Under the pieces are notes generated by a model. It was not told where the DNA came from. It worked only from the letters and a program-made list of their open reading frames with translations, and searched no databases. This document shows, piece after piece, positions 54,069-63,376 of a stretch of DNA of 64,000 nt. Source of the DNA: Pseudomonas sp. MM211 (GTDB taxonomy: Bacteria > Pseudomonadota > Gammaproteobacteria > Pseudomonadales > Pseudomonadaceae); NCBI RefSeq assembly GCF_020386635.1, contig NZ_CP081942.1, positions 1,116,001-1,180,000 of the forward strand, written 5' to 3'. Every line of letters begins with the position of its first letter. The first letter of the stretch is position 1. The translations under genes and the position numbers were made by a program.

Positions 54069-56117
54069 GTGAGTGTGAACAATCCCCTGCTGCAAGATTT
54101 CGACCTGCCGCCGTATTCGACCATCCTGCCCGAGCATGTAGAGCCGGCAGTCGATGCCATCCTCGCCGAAAGCCGTACGGCGGTGGCCGAGCTGCTGGCC
54201 AGCCAGGGCAATGCGCCGCGCTGGGAATCGCTGATCGATCCGCTCGACGAGCAGGGTTCGAAGCTAGGCCGCGCCTGGAGCCCTGTCAGCCACCTCAATG
54301 CCGTGCGCAACAACCCCGAGCTGCGCGCCGCCTACGAGGCCTGCCTGCCCAAACTCTCCGAGTACTGGACGGAAATGGGCCAGAACCGCGCCCTGTTCCA
54401 GGCTTACGAGGCTCTCGCTGCCAGCCCTGAAGCGGCCGGTTTCGACGTGGCGCAGAAGACCATTCTCGAACACGCTCTGCGTGATTTCCGCCTGTCCGGT
54501 ATCGACCTGCCAGCCGAGCAGCAGAAGCGTTACGGCGAGATCCAGATGAAGCTTTCCGAGCTGGGCAGCCGTTTCTCCAACCAGTTGCTGGACGCCACTC
54601 AGGCCTGGACCAAACACGTCGAGGACGAAAGCCTGCTGGCCGGCATCACCGATTCCGCCAAGGCGCAGATGAAACAGGCTGCCGAGGCCAAAGGGCTGGA
54701 AGGCTGGCTGATCACCCTGGAATTCCCCAGCTACTACGCGGTGATGACCTACGCCGACAACCGCGCACTGCGCGAAGAGCTGTACGCCGCCTACTGCACC
54801 CGTGCCTCGGATCAGGGCCCGAATGCCGGGCAGAACGACAACGGCCCGGTGATGGCCGAGATTCTCGACCTGCGCCAGGAACTGGCACGCTTGCTCGGCT
54901 TCGCCAACTATTCCGAGTTGAGCCTGGCCAGCAAGATGGCCGAGTCCACCGAGCAGGTGCTGAGCTTCCTGCGTGACCTGGCGGTGCGCAGCAAGCCGTT
55001 CGCCGAGCAGGATCTGGCCGAGCTCAAGGCCTATGCCGCCGAGCATGGCTGCAACGATCTGCAGAGCTGGGACGTGGGCTACTACAGCGAAAAACTGCGT
55101 GAGCAGCGCTACAGCATTTCCCAGGAAATCCTGCGTGCCTATTTCCCCATCGACAAGGTGCTCGGCGGCCTGTTCGCCATCGTCGAGAAGCTCTACGGCA
55201 TCCAGATCAAGGAGCTTTCCGGCTTCGATACCTGGCACCCGGACGTACGCCTGTTCGAGATTTCCGAGAACGGCCAGCACGTCGGGCGCTTCTTCTTCGA
55301 CCTGTACGCCCGTGCCAACAAGCGCGGTGGTGCCTGGATGGACGGTGCCCGCGACAAGCGTCGTGCTGCCTGCGGCGAGCTGGTCAGCCCGGTGGCCAAC
55401 CTGGTGTGTAACTTCACCCCGGCGTCGACCGGCAAGCCGGCCCTGCTGACCCACGACGAAGTCACCACGCTGTTCCACGAGTTCGGCCATGGTCTGCATC
55501 ACCTGCTGACCCGCGTCGAGCATGTCGGGGTTTCCGGCATCAACGGCGTGGCCTGGGATGCCGTCGAGCTGCCCAGCCAGTTCATGGAAAACTGGTGCTG
55601 GGAGCCCGAGGGCCTGGCGCTGATCTCCGGTCATTACCAAACCGGCGAGCCGCTGCCGCAGGATCTGCTCGACAAGATGCTCGCTGCCAAGAACTTCCAG
55701 TCTGGTCTGATGATGGTGCGTCAGCTGGAGTTCTCGCTGTTCGACTTCGAACTGCATGCCATTCATGGCGACGGCCGCAGCGTGCTGGAAGTGCTCGAAG
55801 GCATTCGTGACGAGGTCTCGGTGATGCGTCCGCCGGCCTACAACCGTTTCCCCAACAGTTTCGCGCACATCTTCGCTGGCGGTTATGCCGCCGGTTACTA
55901 CAGCTACAAGTGGGCTGAGGTTCTGTCTGCCGATGCCTTCTCGAAGTTCGAAGAAGAGGGTGTGCTCAACCCGCAGACCGGGCGCGCCTTCCGCGAAGCA
56001 ATCCTGGCCCGCGGCGGCTCCCTGGCGCCAATGGTGCTGTTCGTCGATTTCCGTGGCCGCGAGCCGAGCATCGACGCGCTGCTGCGCCACCTGGGCCTGA
56101 GTGCGGAGGCGGCATGA
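54069..56117 (+). CDS. prlC: Oligopeptidase A
   Basis: The 682-residue M3 family zinc metallopeptidase degrades short peptides, including signal peptide fragments, in the cytoplasm. The zinc site is HEFGHGLHH at about residue 470, and the third ligand Glu lies in the following helix. A GTG at 54069 or 54075 is the start; either fits. The end overlaps the zinc-ribbon gene by 4 bases. It is divergent from the carbonic anhydrase gene. Confidence 0.95.
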   Translation: MSVNNPLLQDFDLPPYSTILPEHVEPAVDAILAESRTAVAELLASQGNAPRWESLIDPLDEQGSKLGRAWSPVSHLNAVRNNPELRAAYEACLPKLSEYWTEMGQNRALFQAYEALAASPEAAGFDVAQKTILEHALRDFRLSGIDLPAEQQKRYGEIQMKLSELGSRFSNQLLDATQAWTKHVEDESLLAGITDSAKAQMKQAAEAKGLEGWLITLEFPSYYAVMTYADNRALREELYAAYCTRASDQGPNAGQNDNGPVMAEILDLRQELARLLGFANYSELSLASKMAESTEQVLSFLRDLAVRSKPFAEQDLAELKAYAAEHGCNDLQSWDVGYYSEKLREQRYSISQEILRAYFPIDKVLGGLFAIVEKLYGIQIKELSGFDTWHPDVRLFEISENGQHVGRFFFDLYARANKRGGAWMDGARDKRRAACGELVSPVANLVCNFTPASTGKPALLTHDEVTTLFHEFGHGLHHLLTRVEHVGVSGINGVAWDAVELPSQFMENWCWEPEGLALISGHYQTGEPLPQDLLDKMLAAKNFQSGLMMVRQLEFSLFDFELHAIHGDGRSVLEVLEGIRDEVSVMRPPAYNRFPNSFAHIFAGGYAAGYYSYKWAEVLSADAFSKFEEEGVLNPQTGRAFREAILARGGSLAPMVLFVDFRGREPSIDALLRHLGLSAEAA

Positions 56118-56398
56118 GCGACGAGCCGGTGATAACGCCCAAGCGCTTCATCGCCGGAGCCGTGTGCCCGGCGTGCAGCGAAATGGACAGCATCAAGATG
56201 TGGAACGTCGATGGCGTGCCGCATCGCGAGTGCGTGCAGTGCGGTTATGCCGACACCCTGGACGAGCGTGGCAACTCGGTGGCCAAGGAGCTGCCGACCC
56301 GCGTCAACGTCAGCGCCCTGACGCCGAAGAAACCGGCCGACCCCAAGGTCAAGGCTGTGCAGTTCTTCCCGAACCCCAAGCTGAAGAAGCCTGAGTAA
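56114..56398 (+). CDS. YheV family zinc-ribbon protein
   Basis: The 94-residue protein has two CxxC pairs (VCPACSE and CVQCGYAD) forming a zinc ribbon, a layout of the YheV family that is regularly linked to prlC. The function is unknown; the overlap with prlC suggests a joint role. Confidence 0.88.
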   Translation: MSDEPVITPKRFIAGAVCPACSEMDSIKMWNVDGVPHRECVQCGYADTLDERGNSVAKELPTRVNVSALTPKKPADPKVKAVQFFPNPKLKKPE

Positions 56399-56411
56399 TT
56401 CCCAGCGGCAC

Positions 56412-56447
56412 AAACAAAACAAGCGCCCGAAGGCGCTTGTTTTGTTT
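56412..56447. terminator. Bidirectional terminator between YheV and tctA genes
   Basis: A perfect 16-bp stem, AAACAAAACAAGCGCC and GGCGCTTGTTTTGTTT, with a CGAA loop has A-rich and T-rich ends that allow termination on both strands. It lies between convergent genes. Confidence 0.9.
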
Positions 56448-56459
56448 CAGGGGTGATCG

Positions 56460-57983
56460 CTAGCTGGGCGACAGCGCTTCAGCAGGTTTCTGCTTCTTGG
56501 CGCGCAGCAGGCCATAGGCGTGCCAGAGCACGGACAGCGCGGCCAGGCCCAGGAAGGTGGCTGAGATCGGGCTGGTCAGGAAGGCGCTGAAGTTGCCATC
56601 GGACAACATCAGGCCACGGCGCAGGTTGGTCTCCGCCATCGGCCCGAGGATGAAGCCGATGATGAACGGCGGTGCCGGCATACCCGCCTTGATGAAGCCG
56701 TAACCGATGATCCCGAACAGCAGGATGCTCCAGGCGTCGAACAGGCGGCTGTTGAGGCCAAAGGCACCCACCACGCAGAGCACCAGGATGATCGGCAGCA
56801 GGATGTGCTTGGGCACCGACAGCAGCTTGATGAAGATGCGCAGGCCGTAGAACTCCAGCACCAGCATGATCACCGTGGCCAGAATCAGCGCGGCGAAGAT
56901 GGTGTAGACCAGCGGGCCCTGAGTGATGAACAGCAGCGGCCCCGGCTGGATACCGTGGATCAGGAAGCCGCCGAGCAGCATGGCGGTGACCGTGTCGCCG
57001 GGAATGCCGAGGGTCAGCAGCGGCACCATGGCGCCGCCGATGCCGGCGCTGTTGGCGGTTTCACTGGCGACCACGCCGCCCGGGTTGCCCTTGCCGTAGG
57101 AGTCCGGATCCTTGTCGCGTTTCTTGGCGACGATGTAGGAGACGATGTTCGAGGTGCCCGAGCCGACGCCGGGTAGCACGCCGATGCCCAGGCCGATCAT
57201 TGCCGAGCGGAAGGCGTTACGCAGTTGGCCGACGAATTCCTTCAGCGAGAAGCCGAAGCCTTTGACCTTGGACATGTCCAGCGGGGCGACCTTGGTCTTG
57301 CCGGCATGCCGTCCGGTTTCGGCCAGGCGTATCACCTCGGCCACGGCGAACATGCCGATCATTACCGCCAGCATGGCGAAGCCGCCATTGAGGTTGGACT
57401 GGTCGAAGGTAAAGCGGCGAATCGCATCCACCGGGGCAATGCCGACGGTGGAGAAGGCGAAGCCCAGAGCGCCGGAAAACACGCCCTTGGTCAGCGAACC
57501 GGTGGACAGCGTGGCGATCAGGGTCAGCGAGAAAATGGCGATGGCGAAGTATTCATGGGGCCCGAAGCTGAGCGCCACCTTGGCCAGAATCGGCGCGATG
57601 AACATCAGTGCGCCGATGCCGAAGATGGTACCCAGGAACGAGAACACGATACCGATGCCGAGGGCCTTGAAGCCTTCGCCTTTCTCCATCATCGGCCCAC
57701 CATCGAACACCGTGGCGATCGATGAGGGCGTCCCGGGTATCTTCAGCAGAATCGACGGAATCAAACTGCCGGAAATCGCCCCCACGTAGAGAGCGACCAA
57801 CAGCGAAAGGCCGGCGGCCGGTCCCATTGTGAAGGTCAGCGGCAGGCACAGCGCCACGGCCATGGTGGCGGACAGACCCGGCACCGCGCCGAAGATGATG
57901 CCAACCACCACGCCGATCGTGATGAGGATGAATATCTGCATCGAGAAGACTGCAGCGAAGCCGTGTTGCATCAAGTCGAGCAT
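56460..57983 (-). CDS. tctA: Tripartite tricarboxylate transporter large permease TctA
   Basis: The 507-residue inner membrane protein has twelve or so helices and the TctA segments GAVPGLSATMAVALCLP and GVLPGVGSGTSN. It is the large subunit of a TTT importer for citrate-like or other carboxylates. Gene order tctC-tctB-tctA on the minus strand is standard. The substrate is not readable; the divergent dehydrogenase suggests a 2-hydroxy acid. Confidence 0.94.
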   Translation of the reverse strand: MLDLMQHGFAAVFSMQIFILITIGVVVGIIFGAVPGLSATMAVALCLPLTFTMGPAAGLSLLVALYVGAISGSLIPSILLKIPGTPSSIATVFDGGPMMEKGEGFKALGIGIVFSFLGTIFGIGALMFIAPILAKVALSFGPHEYFAIAIFSLTLIATLSTGSLTKGVFSGALGFAFSTVGIAPVDAIRRFTFDQSNLNGGFAMLAVMIGMFAVAEVIRLAETGRHAGKTKVAPLDMSKVKGFGFSLKEFVGQLRNAFRSAMIGLGIGVLPGVGSGTSNIVSYIVAKKRDKDPDSYGKGNPGGVVASETANSAGIGGAMVPLLTLGIPGDTVTAMLLGGFLIHGIQPGPLLFITQGPLVYTIFAALILATVIMLVLEFYGLRIFIKLLSVPKHILLPIILVLCVVGAFGLNSRLFDAWSILLFGIIGYGFIKAGMPAPPFIIGFILGPMAETNLRRGLMLSDGNFSAFLTSPISATFLGLAALSVLWHAYGLLRAKKQKPAEALSPS

Positions 57984-57993
57984 CGCGCGCCTC

Positions 57994-58479
57994 CTAGATG
58001 TTCAGGATGCCGGAGGGCAGCATCAGATCGAAGCCCTGGCGGAAGATGAGGAAGATGACGATGGCCGAGATGAGCGCCGTGATGGCATACATCACGTGGC
58101 GGATCTTCTGCCCGTGAGGCGTCAGGACGATGAACTGCAGGTAGAGGTAAACCGCAGTCACGATCGGAAACCCGATCGGTTCCAGTGTGGCGATGTAGGC
58201 GGCGATCAGCGCGAGGGTCTTGATCACCGTCAGGTATTCGGAGACTTCATCTTTCTTGCCGTCGGCAGCTGCCTCGGCTTCAGCCGCAGGCGCTTTACGG
58301 GCGCCGAACACCAGTTGCAGCCCGCCCAGTACACACATAAAGATCGCCAGCACGTAAGGCACGAACGCGGCGTCGATGAACGACTTGCGTGGCAGGGCCA
58401 TGGTGGCCAGCAGATAAGCCACGCCAGCGACCAGCATGAAGCCGCCGGTGATCAGCTCTTTTCGCTTGTAAGCATCCAC
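57994..58479 (-). CDS. tctB: Tripartite tricarboxylate transporter small permease TctB
   Basis: The 161-residue protein has four predicted helices and a short charged cytoplasmic loop with many Ala and Glu (APAAEAEAAADGKKDEV). It matches the TctB family in length and position. It is transcribed 10 bases before tctA. Confidence 0.88.
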   Translation of the reverse strand: MDAYKRKELITGGFMLVAGVAYLLATMALPRKSFIDAAFVPYVLAIFMCVLGGLQLVFGARKAPAAEAEAAADGKKDEVSEYLTVIKTLALIAAYIATLEPIGFPIVTAVYLYLQFIVLTPHGQKIRHVMYAITALISAIVIFLIFRQGFDLMLPSGILNI

Positions 58480-58540
58480 AGCGAACTCCTATGGATCAGA
58501 GAATGAAAAAGCCGGAAGCGTGGGCTTCCGGCTGCGTGGA

Positions 58541-59509
58541 TCACTTCGATTGGCGTAACGCATCCTTGAACTGCATGAACTCTTCGCGGTGCTCCTTGAG
58601 CATGGCGATAGCATCGTCGGTACCGTAGTAAGTCACCGGCTGCTTGTAGGTTTTCGCCAGCTCTTCGCCGTAGCTCGGGATCTCGGTGATTTCTTTCATC
58701 ACGTCGGCCATTTTGGCGACGATGGCGGCGTCGGTGCCTTTGGGAAAGGCCACGACATAGGGCTTCTCGACGACCAGGTCGACGTCCTTCTCGCGGAAGG
58801 TGGGGATGTCGCCAACCAGCGGGTTACGCTCGTCGTTGGGCTGGGCCAGGGCATTCATGGCGCCGCCCTGGATGTAGTCCTGCAGCGCGCCGTAGCTGAT
58901 GGCGCCCATGTCGATACGACCGCCCAGCAGCGCGACGATGCGCTCGGCAACGGTGCCGGTGTCGATGTAGCGCAGCTCGGTACCGGTGCGCTTCTCGAAC
59001 ATCAGGCCCTGCAGGTGGGAAAAGTTACCCATCTCGGTGCCGTAGGTGATGCTGCGTGGTTTTTCCTTGGCGCGTTCGATCAGCTTTTCCACGCTGTCGA
59101 TGCCCGATTGCTTCGAGGCGACGAAGATCGATGCCTTGTCGACGCCGGCGATGCACGACACTTCAAAGGCGTCGTAGCTGTCTTCGCTGAGTCCTGCCAC
59201 TTCGTTAACGATCAACTGGCCGGTGTGGGTGAACAGGATGGTGTGACCGTCGGCTGCCGACTCCTTCACGTGGGAGGCCGCCACGGTGCCACCGCCACCG
59301 CCCATGTTGGTGATGACCATCGGCTTGCCGGTGATCTGCGTGAAGTACTTGGCCATCATCCGGGCGTTGAAATCGGTGTCACCCCCGGCATTGGCCGGAA
59401 CAACCACTTGCACGGCTCGGGTCGGCCAGTTCGGCTCTTGGGCGAAGGTTGTTGCAGAGGTGGTCAGCAGGGCTGTGGACAGTAAGGTCGCGGACAGAAT
59501 TTTATTCAT
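58541..59509 (-). CDS. tctC: Tripartite tricarboxylate transporter receptor TctC (Bug family)
   Basis: The 322-residue Bug-type receptor has a signal peptide ending in TTFAQ and the typical NWPTRAVQVVVPANAGGDTD and MGGGGGTVAASHV segments, which bind carboxylate ligands with backbone contacts. The ATG at 59509 has GGAGA 7 bases upstream. A roughly 500-base AT-rich gap with a shared element follows on its 5' side. Confidence 0.92.
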   Translation of the reverse strand: MNKILSATLLSTALLTTSATTFAQEPNWPTRAVQVVVPANAGGDTDFNARMMAKYFTQITGKPMVITNMGGGGGTVAASHVKESAADGHTILFTHTGQLIVNEVAGLSEDSYDAFEVSCIAGVDKASIFVASKQSGIDSVEKLIERAKEKPRSITYGTEMGNFSHLQGLMFEKRTGTELRYIDTGTVAERIVALLGGRIDMGAISYGALQDYIQGGAMNALAQPNDERNPLVGDIPTFREKDVDLVVEKPYVVAFPKGTDAAIVAKMADVMKEITEIPSYGEELAKTYKQPVTYYGTDDAIAMLKEHREEFMQFKDALRQSK

Positions 59510-59718
59510 TGGAAGTTCTCCGGTAACGCCACGCTTGAATAACTCGATGGCTTGTTTCGAGCGCGCACTTAATAGGAAGCCCAACCCGGCCGGACAACTA
59601 AGTCAGCAGGTGAGTCATGTATTTGGGGGGCGTTGTGGCGTCAGAGTCGACTGCGGGCGGTACTGATATTCATGGCGGGAGTAAATCCTGTGCTTATTAT
59701 TAGTTAGCGTCGTACGTT

Positions 59719-59728
59719 GTCATATGAC
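59719..59728. promoter_or_regulatory. Perfect GTCATATGAC palindrome in the tctC/FAD-dehydrogenase gap
   Basis: This 10-bp palindrome lies in the 505-bp non-coding gap 59510-60014 between the divergent tctC and FAD dehydrogenase genes. It could be a repressor site. No regulator gene is adjacent. Confidence 0.4.
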
Positions 59729-59802
59729 GTGAACAGATGATTGGCTGCTGACTTTGATCTGTCAATGAAACATCAGTGATAAGTTGGACTTAGAAATGTT
59801 TC

Positions 59803-59830
59803 ATTATTTTAACTGTATGATTTTAAACGA
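59803..59830. promoter_or_regulatory. AT-rich shared element, copy 2 (tctC/FAD dehydrogenase gap)
   Basis: This element is 26 of 28 bases identical to 11576-11603; the core is TTTTAACTGTATGATTTTAA. The surrounding region, 59690-59950, is strikingly AT-rich for this genome and holds no gene. It may contain the promoters for both divergent operons. Confidence 0.5.
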
Positions 59831-60014
59831 TTAATTATGTGTATCATTTTGGACTTTATTTATTTGTATCGTTATCTTTCAAATAAAATAGGCGGATACT
59901 TGCCGATTTTGCTCTTAATCGTATGATGACGTATGTCTATGTTGGATACTCTTGGCTTATCGAGCCGAATTCGATTGGCTATTTACGAGTATGTTGACTG
60001 GGAGTCTGCCGAGT

Positions 60015-61427
60015 ATGCAGTTTGAACAATTGTGCGATGAACTCGAGAGTGTGGTGGGCGCGACGGGCCTGATCAGAGATAAGCAATCAATGGAGGGTTA
60101 TCTCAGTGACTGGCGCAATGCCTATCGCGGCAATGCGGCGCTGGTCGTGCGCCCGGCCTCTACCGAGGAAGTCGCAGCCATCGTTCGTATTTGCAGCAAG
60201 GCAGGTGTCGCCCTGGTGCCTCAGGGTGGCAACACCGGGTTGTGCGGCGGCTCGATTCCCGACGGCTCGGGTAGCCAGGTGGTGTTGTCGCTGACCCGCA
60301 TGACGCGGATCCGCCAGGTCGACCCGGCCAACGAAACCATCACCGTCGAGGCTGGCGTGATCCTGCAGCGCCTGCAGGAGGCCGCCGCCGAAGCAGGGCG
60401 GTTGTTTCCGCTGTCCCTGGGGGCCGAGGGCAGTTGCACCATCGGCGGCAATCTGGCCACCAATGCCGGCGGTACCGCCGTGTTGCGTTACGGCAATATG
60501 CGTGACCTGACCCTGGGCCTCGAAGTGGTGCTGCCCGATGGACGCATTTGGGATGGCTTGCGCGGCCTGCGCAAGGACAACACCGGCTACGATCTCAAGC
60601 ACCTGTTCATCGGCTCCGAGGGCACGCTGGGCATCATCACTGCGGCGGTGCTCAAGCTGTATCCCGCCGTGCGCAGCCGCACCACCGCCTGGGTGGCGCT
60701 GCCGAGCCCGCAGGCGGCAGTCGATCTGATCGGGCGCATGCGCGCCCTGTGCGGTGATCGCCTGACCGGTTTCGAGCTGATGTCGCGGCAGAGCGTGGAG
60801 TTCGTCCTGCGGCATGTGGCTGGCTGCAACGATCCGTTCGCCGAGGTTCATCCCTGGTACGTGCTGATCGAGCTGAGCGACACGCTGGTCGCTGCGCCGT
60901 TGGCCGAGATGCTGGAAAGCGGTCTGGGCGAGGCCCTCGAACACGGCGAGGCGCTGGATGCCGTGGTGGCTGGCAGCGAAGCCCAGGTGGCGGCGCTGTG
61001 GAAGATGCGCGAAGGCATCTCGGAAGCGCAGAACCATGAAGGGCCGAGCCTCAAGCACGACATCAGCGTGCCGGTCAGCAGCATCCCCGCCTTTATCGAA
61101 GCCGCCGACCGCCAGTTGCAAGAGGCTTTTGCGGGCGTGCGCATCGTTGCCTACGGTCACGTGGGTGACGGCAACCTGCACTACAACATCAGCAAGCCGC
61201 CGGGCAGCGAAGATGCGCCTTTCAAGGCTCAGGCCGAGGCGATCATGCATGTCATCTACGGAGTGACCCGCGACTTCGCTGGCAGCATCAGCGCTGAACA
61301 TGGCCTGGGCCAGGCCAAGCGCGAGGCGGCGCGTCATTACAAACAGCCGCTGGAGCTGGAACTGATGCGCAGCATCAAGCAGACGCTGGATCCCGCAGGG
61401 CTGATGAACCCCGGCAAGCTGCTCTGA
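60015..61427 (+). CDS. FAD-binding 2-hydroxyacid dehydrogenase (GlcD/D2HGDH-like)
   Basis: The 470-residue flavoprotein of the VAO family has the FAD fold in PQGGNTGLCGGSIPDGSG, LGAEGSCTIGGNLATNAGG and FIGSEGTLGIIT. C-terminal metal- and substrate-site motifs are KHDISVPV, YGHVGDGNLHYN and SAEHGLGQAK. Relatives oxidise D-2-hydroxyglutarate, D-lactate or glycolate. The ATG at 60015 gives the usual length; ATGs at 59952 and 59991 keep the frame open. Divergence from tctCBA suggests import and oxidation of the same hydroxy acid. Confidence 0.9.
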   Translation: MQFEQLCDELESVVGATGLIRDKQSMEGYLSDWRNAYRGNAALVVRPASTEEVAAIVRICSKAGVALVPQGGNTGLCGGSIPDGSGSQVVLSLTRMTRIRQVDPANETITVEAGVILQRLQEAAAEAGRLFPLSLGAEGSCTIGGNLATNAGGTAVLRYGNMRDLTLGLEVVLPDGRIWDGLRGLRKDNTGYDLKHLFIGSEGTLGIITAAVLKLYPAVRSRTTAWVALPSPQAAVDLIGRMRALCGDRLTGFELMSRQSVEFVLRHVAGCNDPFAEVHPWYVLIELSDTLVAAPLAEMLESGLGEALEHGEALDAVVAGSEAQVAALWKMREGISEAQNHEGPSLKHDISVPVSSIPAFIEAADRQLQEAFAGVRIVAYGHVGDGNLHYNISKPPGSEDAPFKAQAEAIMHVIYGVTRDFAGSISAEHGLGQAKREAARHYKQPLELELMRSIKQTLDPAGLMNPGKLL

Positions 61428-61499
61428 ATCTTTGTGGAGTTCGGGTTTTCACTGGCGGATACTTGCCAGCTTCCCGGGACATGAATAAGGACGTTTCTC

Positions 61500-62573
61500 G
61501 TGCGCTTCCTGCTGCTGCCTCTGCTTGCCATCGCCATACCTGCGTTGGCCGATGTGCGTATCGATGACCTCACCGCCAAGCGCAGTGACTGGGAAACCTA
61601 TCGCTTCCCGCTGCTGGTTGGCGATAGCCCTGCCATCGGGCGCATCAACACCTTTCTGCATACCCTCGAATTGCAGGCGCTACCGGGACGCTCGGCCAAG
61701 TCGCCGTTCGAGAACGTGCAGCCTAAAGACGGTGAGATGTGGGGCGTGAACAGCCTCGATTATCAGGTTCTTGGTGAGGGGCCGGGTTATCTGTCCCTGA
61801 ACATCGAGGGTGAGTCCACGGGCGCCTATACCAGTCAGAGTTCACGCAGCTACAACTTCGATCTGGCCAGCGGCCGCCCTATCGGTTTGCCGCAACTGCT
61901 GACCCCCGAGGGGCTGTTGCGTCTGCAAGGCGAAGTGCAGAGCTTGAGGGTCAAGCGCCTGGAGGACTTCCTCAAGGCGCTGCCGCCGAGCAAACCCGCT
62001 GATCCCGATAACTTGAGTGACGACGAGCAGTGGCTCGAAGGGCAGCGCAACATGTATTCCTACTGCCTGGATACGCGCCGCGACATCAGCCTCGACTATG
62101 ACCGTGTGCAGCTGGGCACCGATAGCCTGGCTCTGATTGGTGAGGGCTGCGCCAACCACGCCAGCCGTGCCCTTGACGACCTCGGCGAGTTTTCCAACAG
62201 TTTCAGCTACCAAGCCCTGAGCGGCGATCTCAGTTCTTACGGACGCTGCCTGTTACTGGAAAAACGCAGTGATTGTGCGCTGCCGGTCAACAGCACTGCG
62301 CAAGGCGTTTACCACGGTACCGTTGGGCGCTATCCGGTCACCCTGGTGATCGAGCAGCTGTATGCCGACCACAGCCTGTCCGCCAGCTACTTCTACGATA
62401 AACACGCCAAGTACATCAATCTCGGTGGCGAGCATCAGCAGGACTTCGTCACCCTCCACGAAAGCAGCGAGCCGCCGGCCCGCTTCGAACTCGAGTTCCA
62501 GGCCGATGGCAGCCTGACAGGCACCTGGCAGCAGGGCGACAAGCCAGCGCTGGATGTCCAGCTCACCCCGTGA
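61500..62573 (+). CDS. Exported protein of unknown function
   Basis: The 357-residue product starts at a GTG with AAGGA upstream and has a signal peptide ending in IPALADV. The body is soluble, beta-rich, with four or so Cys and a C-terminal segment (ARFELEFQADGSLTGTWQQG) like a lipocalin- or VCBS-type strand pattern. I recognise no family. It sits between the dehydrogenase and the DUF1835 gene on the same strand. Confidence 0.75.
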   Translation: MRFLLLPLLAIAIPALADVRIDDLTAKRSDWETYRFPLLVGDSPAIGRINTFLHTLELQALPGRSAKSPFENVQPKDGEMWGVNSLDYQVLGEGPGYLSLNIEGESTGAYTSQSSRSYNFDLASGRPIGLPQLLTPEGLLRLQGEVQSLRVKRLEDFLKALPPSKPADPDNLSDDEQWLEGQRNMYSYCLDTRRDISLDYDRVQLGTDSLALIGEGCANHASRALDDLGEFSNSFSYQALSGDLSSYGRCLLLEKRSDCALPVNSTAQGVYHGTVGRYPVTLVIEQLYADHSLSASYFYDKHAKYINLGGEHQQDFVTLHESSEPPARFELEFQADGSLTGTWQQGDKPALDVQLTP

Positions 62574-62595
62574 CCTCGCTCGATAAGGAGCACCT

Positions 62596-63375
62596 ATGTG
62601 GCATCTGGTATGTGGCGACAACGCCGTAGAAGGCGTAAGCCATGTGATCGGGCAACAGGCTGCCGATGAGGGGTTGCGGGTACTGCGTGACGACCTTGCG
62701 GTCGGCCCGCTGGGCGATGTCGACGCGCCGCCCTGTACGGCGCGCGTGGCGTTTTGGAGCGCGGTGTGGCCCGAGGGCGTAACGCCGGTTCCGGACTTCG
62801 CGGCTGGGTTGCCCGCCGATGCGCAGTGGATCACCGACCTCTCCCGGCAGGCGCGTCCCGTCACCGTCTGGCATGGCGACAGTGCCAGCGAGCAATTGCT
62901 GCTGGCGCGGGTGGCGCATGCGCTGGAGGGCAGTGATGTGCTGTTGCTCGAGGTGGTCTGCGGCACCGGCAACAGCTGGGTGCAGAGCCGCAAAGCGGTC
63001 GCCATGCACGCACCGCAGGCGCTGTTCGCCCTGGCCAAGCCTCGCCCGGTCGATCCAGCGCGTCGTGCAGCGCTGGCCGCACAGTGGCGCGCCGTGCTGG
63101 CCGATGGCGGTCACGTTCATCGTTGGCAGACAGGCGTTTTTGCCGCAGAGGATTATCAGCTCATCGACGCTGCTCTGCTGCGTCACGCCGGCACCGAGCC
63201 CAAGCCACTGGCCCGCGTCATGGCTGACGTGATGGCGCGTACCGATGGATTCTTCGCCAGCGATTACTTCCTGTTCTGGCGCGCCCGCGAACTGGCCGCA
63301 GCAGGCCAGCTGGTGCTCAGCGGCGAGCCGGGCGAGCATGGTTATTCATCGTTGCAAGTGCGTCGCGGCTGTTAA
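62596..63375 (+). CDS. DUF1835/DUF3658 domain protein
   Basis: The 259-residue protein begins MWHLVCGDNAVEGVSHVI, the DUF1835 opening, with the downstream WHGDSASEQLLLARVAHAL segment. The C-terminal part, with VHRWQTGVFAAEDYQLIDAA, fits DUF3658. The function is unknown. It starts 22 bases after the previous gene and may be co-transcribed with it. Confidence 0.85.
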   Translation: MWHLVCGDNAVEGVSHVIGQQAADEGLRVLRDDLAVGPLGDVDAPPCTARVAFWSAVWPEGVTPVPDFAAGLPADAQWITDLSRQARPVTVWHGDSASEQLLLARVAHALEGSDVLLLEVVCGTGNSWVQSRKAVAMHAPQALFALAKPRPVDPARRAALAAQWRAVLADGGHVHRWQTGVFAAEDYQLIDAALLRHAGTEPKPLARVMADVMARTDGFFASDYFLFWRARELAAAGQLVLSGEPGEHGYSSLQVRRGC

Positions 63376-63376
63376 C

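Noticed and set aside
54264..56090. A 608-codon minus-strand frame opposite prlC
   Set aside because: It mirrors the prlC reading frame, has no ribosome binding site and no recognisable domain.
60087..61337. A 416-codon minus-strand frame opposite the FAD dehydrogenase
   Set aside because: It is antisense to a complete flavoprotein gene and has no motif support.
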